Below, piece by piece: positions 61,360-64,000 of a stretch of DNA of 64,000 bases. The notes under the pieces are model-generated. The model was not told the DNA's origin, searched no databases, and saw only the letters and a list, made by a program, of their open reading frames with translations. Positions within the stretch are counted from its first letter, which is position 1. Every line of letters starts with the position of its first letter. Made by a program: the position numbers and the translations under genes. The stretch is from NCBI GenBank assembly GCA_964551875.1, contig CAZKEV010000005.1, positions 1 to 64,000 on the forward strand. Direction: 5' to 3'. Origin of the DNA: JACTUA01 sp964551875 (lineage in GTDB: Archaea > Halobacteriota > Methanomicrobia > Methanomicrobiales > JACTUA01).

Positions 61360-62701
61360 GGCCCTTGACATCTACAAGATGCTCCCGAAGAAGAACTGCA
61401 AGGAGTGCGGCTACCCCACCTGCCTCACTTTTGCCATGAAGCTCGCGGCTGGTAAGGCGGATGCCGACACCTGCCCCTACCTTGATGACGCCACAAAGGA
61501 GCTCCTCCGGGGAGCCACCCGGCCGCCCATCCAGCTCGTGAAGCTCGGGGTGGGAGAGCGTTCGGTTCCGGTAGGAGACGAGATCGTCCTCTTCCGGCAC
61601 GAGAAGAGCTTCTACCACCCGCCCGGCATCCTCTTCTCGGTCTCTGACCTCTGGGAGAAGGAGAGGATCGTTGCCGCCGCAGAGCGGGTGATGGCGGAGG
61701 TCTTCCCGAGGGTGGGTGAGAACCTCAGGTTCAACGGGCTCGCCATAAGGAATGAGAGCAGGAACCCCGATGCCTTCGGGAAGGCCGTTCTAGCCGTCGA
61801 GGAGGTGGCAGAGTTCCCCGAGGTCCTCATCTCGGAGTCTGCCGAGGCCCTCTCAGCCGGCCTCGCGCATTGCGGGAACTACCGGCCCGTGATCCATGCC
61901 GCGACCATGGAGAATCACCAGCGGGTTGCACCCCTTGCAAAACACTTCGGGTGCCCCCTGGTCGTCCGGGCAACGGATTTGGGTGATCTCGTCAAGCTCG
62001 CAAAGGCCTGCACCGACCTCGGTGTACGGGATCTCGTCCTCGACCCCGCCCCGGCAACACTCGGGGAGTTCCTCATAAGGTCCACTGCCATCCGGAAGAG
62101 GGCTATCGACCGGACCGATCCGGACCTTGGTCACCCGGCCTACCTGGACGCAACAGCCTTTGTACCCGAGGAGGCGGCGATTGTGACAGGCATCCTGAAG
62201 TACGCGGGGGTCATCGTCACCTCCGTCCTCCCCCCGGGCACCGCCAGGATGGCCCTCACCCTTCGGCAGAACATCTACACGGATCCCCAGAAGCCGATCC
62301 AGATGACCCCCGGCCTCTACCGGGTCGGCGAACCAGGTTCCGCGTCACCCGTCCTTGCCACGGTGAACTTCTCCCTCACCTACTTCACCCTCCTCGGTTA
62401 CCTGGAGGCCTCCCGGATCCCCTGCCACCTCCTCATCGTGGATACCGAGGGGTTCTCGGTGCTCACCGCGGTTGCCGCGGGAAAGCTCTCCGAGCGGCTC
62501 GTGAAGGAGTCCCTTGAACGGTTCCAGGTGGCCGGACAGGTGAAGCACCGGATCCTCATCATTCCGGGCTATGCAGCACCCCTCTCCGGCCGGATCGAGG
62601 AGGTGACCGGCTGGAAAGTCATCGTGGGGCCGAGGGATGCTGCTGACATCGGCGAGTTCCTCGAGAAAGAGTGGATGGGGAAGGACCGGCAGGCACCCTG
62701 A
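61349..62701 (+). CDS. acsC: Corrinoid iron-sulfur protein, large (gamma) subunit
   Basis: 450 residues from GTG 61349, with GGGAGG 8 bases upstream; GTG 61340 is also in frame. The protein then begins MALKALDIYKMLPKKNC. Cys17, Cys20, Cys25 and Cys42 (CKECGYPTC and TCPY) bind the low-potential [4Fe-4S] cluster. A TIM-barrel follows (FRHEKSFYHPPG). The C-terminal corrinoid-binding domain contains VLATVNFSLTYFTLLGYLEA and the closing IIPGYAAPLSGRIEEVTG. It carries methyl-Co(III) between the methyltransferase and AcsB. It overlaps acsD by 11 bp. No acsE methyltransferase is seen in the window. Confidence 0.92.
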   Translation: MALKALDIYKMLPKKNCKECGYPTCLTFAMKLAAGKADADTCPYLDDATKELLRGATRPPIQLVKLGVGERSVPVGDEIVLFRHEKSFYHPPGILFSVSDLWEKERIVAAAERVMAEVFPRVGENLRFNGLAIRNESRNPDAFGKAVLAVEEVAEFPEVLISESAEALSAGLAHCGNYRPVIHAATMENHQRVAPLAKHFGCPLVVRATDLGDLVKLAKACTDLGVRDLVLDPAPATLGEFLIRSTAIRKRAIDRTDPDLGHPAYLDATAFVPEEAAIVTGILKYAGVIVTSVLPPGTARMALTLRQNIYTDPQKPIQMTPGLYRVGEPGSASPVLATVNFSLTYFTLLGYLEASRIPCHLLIVDTEGFSVLTAVAAGKLSERLVKESLERFQVAGQVKHRILIIPGYAAPLSGRIEEVTGWKVIVGPRDAADIGEFLEKEWMGKDRQAP

Positions 62702-62778
62702 TATCGATCCGTCCCCGAAGGCCCGGATGAGCAGCTTCGGGAGGATCTTTCCTGTGTCGGAGATGTCCCGAAACAGCA

Positions 62779-62788
62779 TATGTATATC
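62779..62788 (+). promoter_or_regulatory. TATA box of the RACo-like gene
   Basis: TATGTATATC about 80 bp before ATG 62863, suggesting transcription separate from the acs operon with a start near 62810. Confidence 0.45.
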
Positions 62789-62814
62789 TGACCCTTTCCT
62801 CCAAGATCTGTACC

Positions 62815-62859
62815 ATGGAGACGGACGGCCCCGCCCGGAAAGACCGCAGGGGGCCCTGA
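62815..62859 (+). CDS. Possible 14-codon leader ORF
   Basis: ATG 62815, just after the predicted transcription start, opens METDGPARKDRRGP and stops at TGA 62857, 3 bp before the RACo-like ATG. The main gene lacks a strong Shine-Dalgarno, so reinitiation or coupling is possible. It may equally be chance. Confidence 0.25.
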   Translation: METDGPARKDRRGP

Positions 62860-62862
62860 CTG

Positions 62863-64000
62863 ATGCCGGTCATCACCTTCCTCCCCAGCTACCGGAAGAT
62901 CACGGTTGAATCCGGGACCACGATCCTCGATGCCGCACGGCAGGCGGGGTTCCAGATGAATGTCGTCTGCGGGGAGCAGGGCAAGTGCGGGAAGTGTGTC
63001 GTCTTCGTGAAAGCAGGCGACGTAACCTTCGACCGGGAGAAATTCGGGAGGTTCTTCACCATTGAGGAGCTCGAGGCAGGGGGCTGCCTCGGGTGCCAGA
63101 CGACCGTCCTCGGGGATCTCCAGGTACTGATCCCCGAGAGCTCGCTCATCCAGGAGCAGAAGATCCTGATAGAATCCCTTGGGCTCGAGACGACCTTCTC
63201 CCCGTCGGTCTGGAAGTATGCGCTGGAGCTCCAGCCCCCGACCCTCGATGACCCGTCACCCGATCTCACGCGGCTCCTCTGGGGGATCCAGAAGAAGGGA
63301 GGGCCTGTCGTCGAGAAGATCTACGCCCCCCTCGAGGTCCTCCACCTCATTCCCCGCGTCCTCCGGGAGAGCGGGTGGCGGGTGACCGGAACGGTTGCCC
63401 TGGTCCCCGGCGGCTACCGGCTCATCAACGTGGAGAAGGGAGATACCTCAGGCCAGCTCTACGGTGCAGCCGTGGACCTGGGGACCACCACCATCGTGGT
63501 CTACCTGCGATCCCTGGTTGACGGGAAGGTTGTGGGGGTTGCCTCGAACTACAACCGGCAGATCACCTGCGGCGAGGATATCCTCTCCAGGGTGAACTTT
63601 GCCCGGAAAGGCGGGCTCCCGAAGCTCCAGGCCCTTGCGGCCGAGAGCATCAACATCGCGCTCAAGAGCGCGGCGAACACGGCAGGGATCGACCTGGACG
63701 ATGTCTACGAGGTGGTCGTCTCGGGGAACACCATCATGACCCACATCCTCATGGGGATAGATCCGGCCTACATGATCGAGGAGCCCTATGTCCCCGTCGT
63801 CCGCCGCTACCTCACCGCCTCGGCCCAGCGCCTCGGGATCACGGTGAACGGGAACGCGGGGCTCTTCATCTTCCCTGCGGTGAGCGACTTCATCGGCGGG
63901 GACATCGTGGCCGATATCCTTGCCTGCGGGATGAGCGAGAGCGAGGAGGTCTCCCTCATGATCGACATCGGGACCAACTTCGAGGTGGTCCTCGGGAACA
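62863..64000 (+). CDS. Corrinoid-protein reductive activator (RACo-like), 3' end outside window
   Basis: The first 379 residues are visible. The N-terminal [2Fe-2S] ferredoxin domain has Cys36, Cys42 and Cys45 (CGEQGKCGKC) and Cys78 in GGCLGCQTTV. A linker follows, then an ASKHA ATPase domain beginning with the phosphate motif AAVDLGTTTIVVYL and continuing with VVVSGNTIMTHI and SLMIDIGTNFEVVLGN at the edge. This is the layout of RACo, which uses ATP to reduce the Co(II) corrinoid protein back to active Co(I). Its position right after acsC supports that target. Related DUF4445 proteins serve other corrinoid methyltransferases, so the partner is inferred. An apparent separate promoter precedes it. 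Confidence 0.87.
   Translation, partial: MPVITFLPSYRKITVESGTTILDAARQAGFQMNVVCGEQGKCGKCVVFVKAGDVTFDREKFGRFFTIEELEAGGCLGCQTTVLGDLQVLIPESSLIQEQKILIESLGLETTFSPSVWKYALELQPPTLDDPSPDLTRLLWGIQKKGGPVVEKIYAPLEVLHLIPRVLRESGWRVTGTVALVPGGYRLINVEKGDTSGQLYGAAVDLGTTTIVVYLRSLVDGKVVGVASNYNRQITCGEDILSRVNFARKGGLPKLQALAAESINIALKSAANTAGIDLDDVYEVVVSGNTIMTHILMGIDPAYMIEEPYVPVVRRYLTASAQRLGITVNGNAGLFIFPAVSDFIGGDIVADILACGMSESEEVSLMIDIGTNFEVVLGN

Overview
The window reads as about 64 kb of high-GC chromosome from a euryarchaeal methanogen. Archaeal identity is secure: glycerol-1-phosphate dehydrogenase, archaeal primase small subunit, GINS, ribosomal proteins L44e and S27e, aIF2-alpha, Nop10, Elp3, a PAC2 chaperone, archaeal-type prolyl-tRNA synthetase, and TATA boxes (often leaderless) in front of genes. 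A pyruvoyl arginine decarboxylase, UPF0179, UPF0058, the archaeal riboflavin reductase and CODH/ACS genes point to a methanogen, most likely Methanomicrobiales-like (inference). No rRNA, tRNA or CRISPR array was seen.

Layout. (1) Positions 1-19223 are one uninterrupted reading frame, open at its 5' edge, made of about 188 tetratricopeptide repeats. Its last 80 bp are tandemly repeated downstream, stop codon included, and that array holds a 100-N scaffold gap. (2) 19.8-24.2 kb: riboflavin reductase ArfC, a GT-C type membrane protein, a lipoprotein and an archaeal glutamate-synthase-like flavoprotein. (3) About 1.15 kb without a convincing gene, then a two-subunit 2-oxoacid:ferredoxin oxidoreductase. 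(4) 27.9-31.5 kb: metal handling and channels (ferritin, MntP, Dps-like ferritin, ZIP transporter, aquaporin). (5) 32.5-37.7 kb: a less GC-rich minus-strand island with DUF3800, a fragment of a restriction enzyme, a YgiT-type antitoxin, a small antitoxin with a frameshifted PIN toxin, and a complete type IIG restriction-modification enzyme. (6) 37.8-42.8 kb: a rubredoxin-TPP enzyme fusion divergent from malic enzyme, then a cysteinyl-tRNA-synthetase-like paralog with a degraded zinc site. (7) 42.8-47.3 kb: ProS, SpoIIM-like and DUF63 proteins divergent from egsA and UPF0179. UPF0179 also has tandem copies of its 3' end. (8) 47.8-55.6 kb: an ADP-ribosylglycohydrolase divergent from a dense information-processing cluster (UPF0058, elp3, priS, gins51, rpl44e, rps27e, eif2a, nop10, PAC2, endoQ). 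(9) 56.3-58.1 kb: an APC permease and pdaD, tail to tail. (10) 58.3-64 kb: an acetyl-CoA synthase operon acsB-acsD-acsC followed by a RACo-like activator that runs off the window.

The most notable items are the TPR protein of more than 6,400 residues, the two gene-tail tandem arrays (80 and 79 bp), the full-length bacterial-type acetyl-CoA synthase beside a corrinoid-protein activator, the rubredoxin-TPP fusion, and the zinc-site-deficient CysRS paralog.
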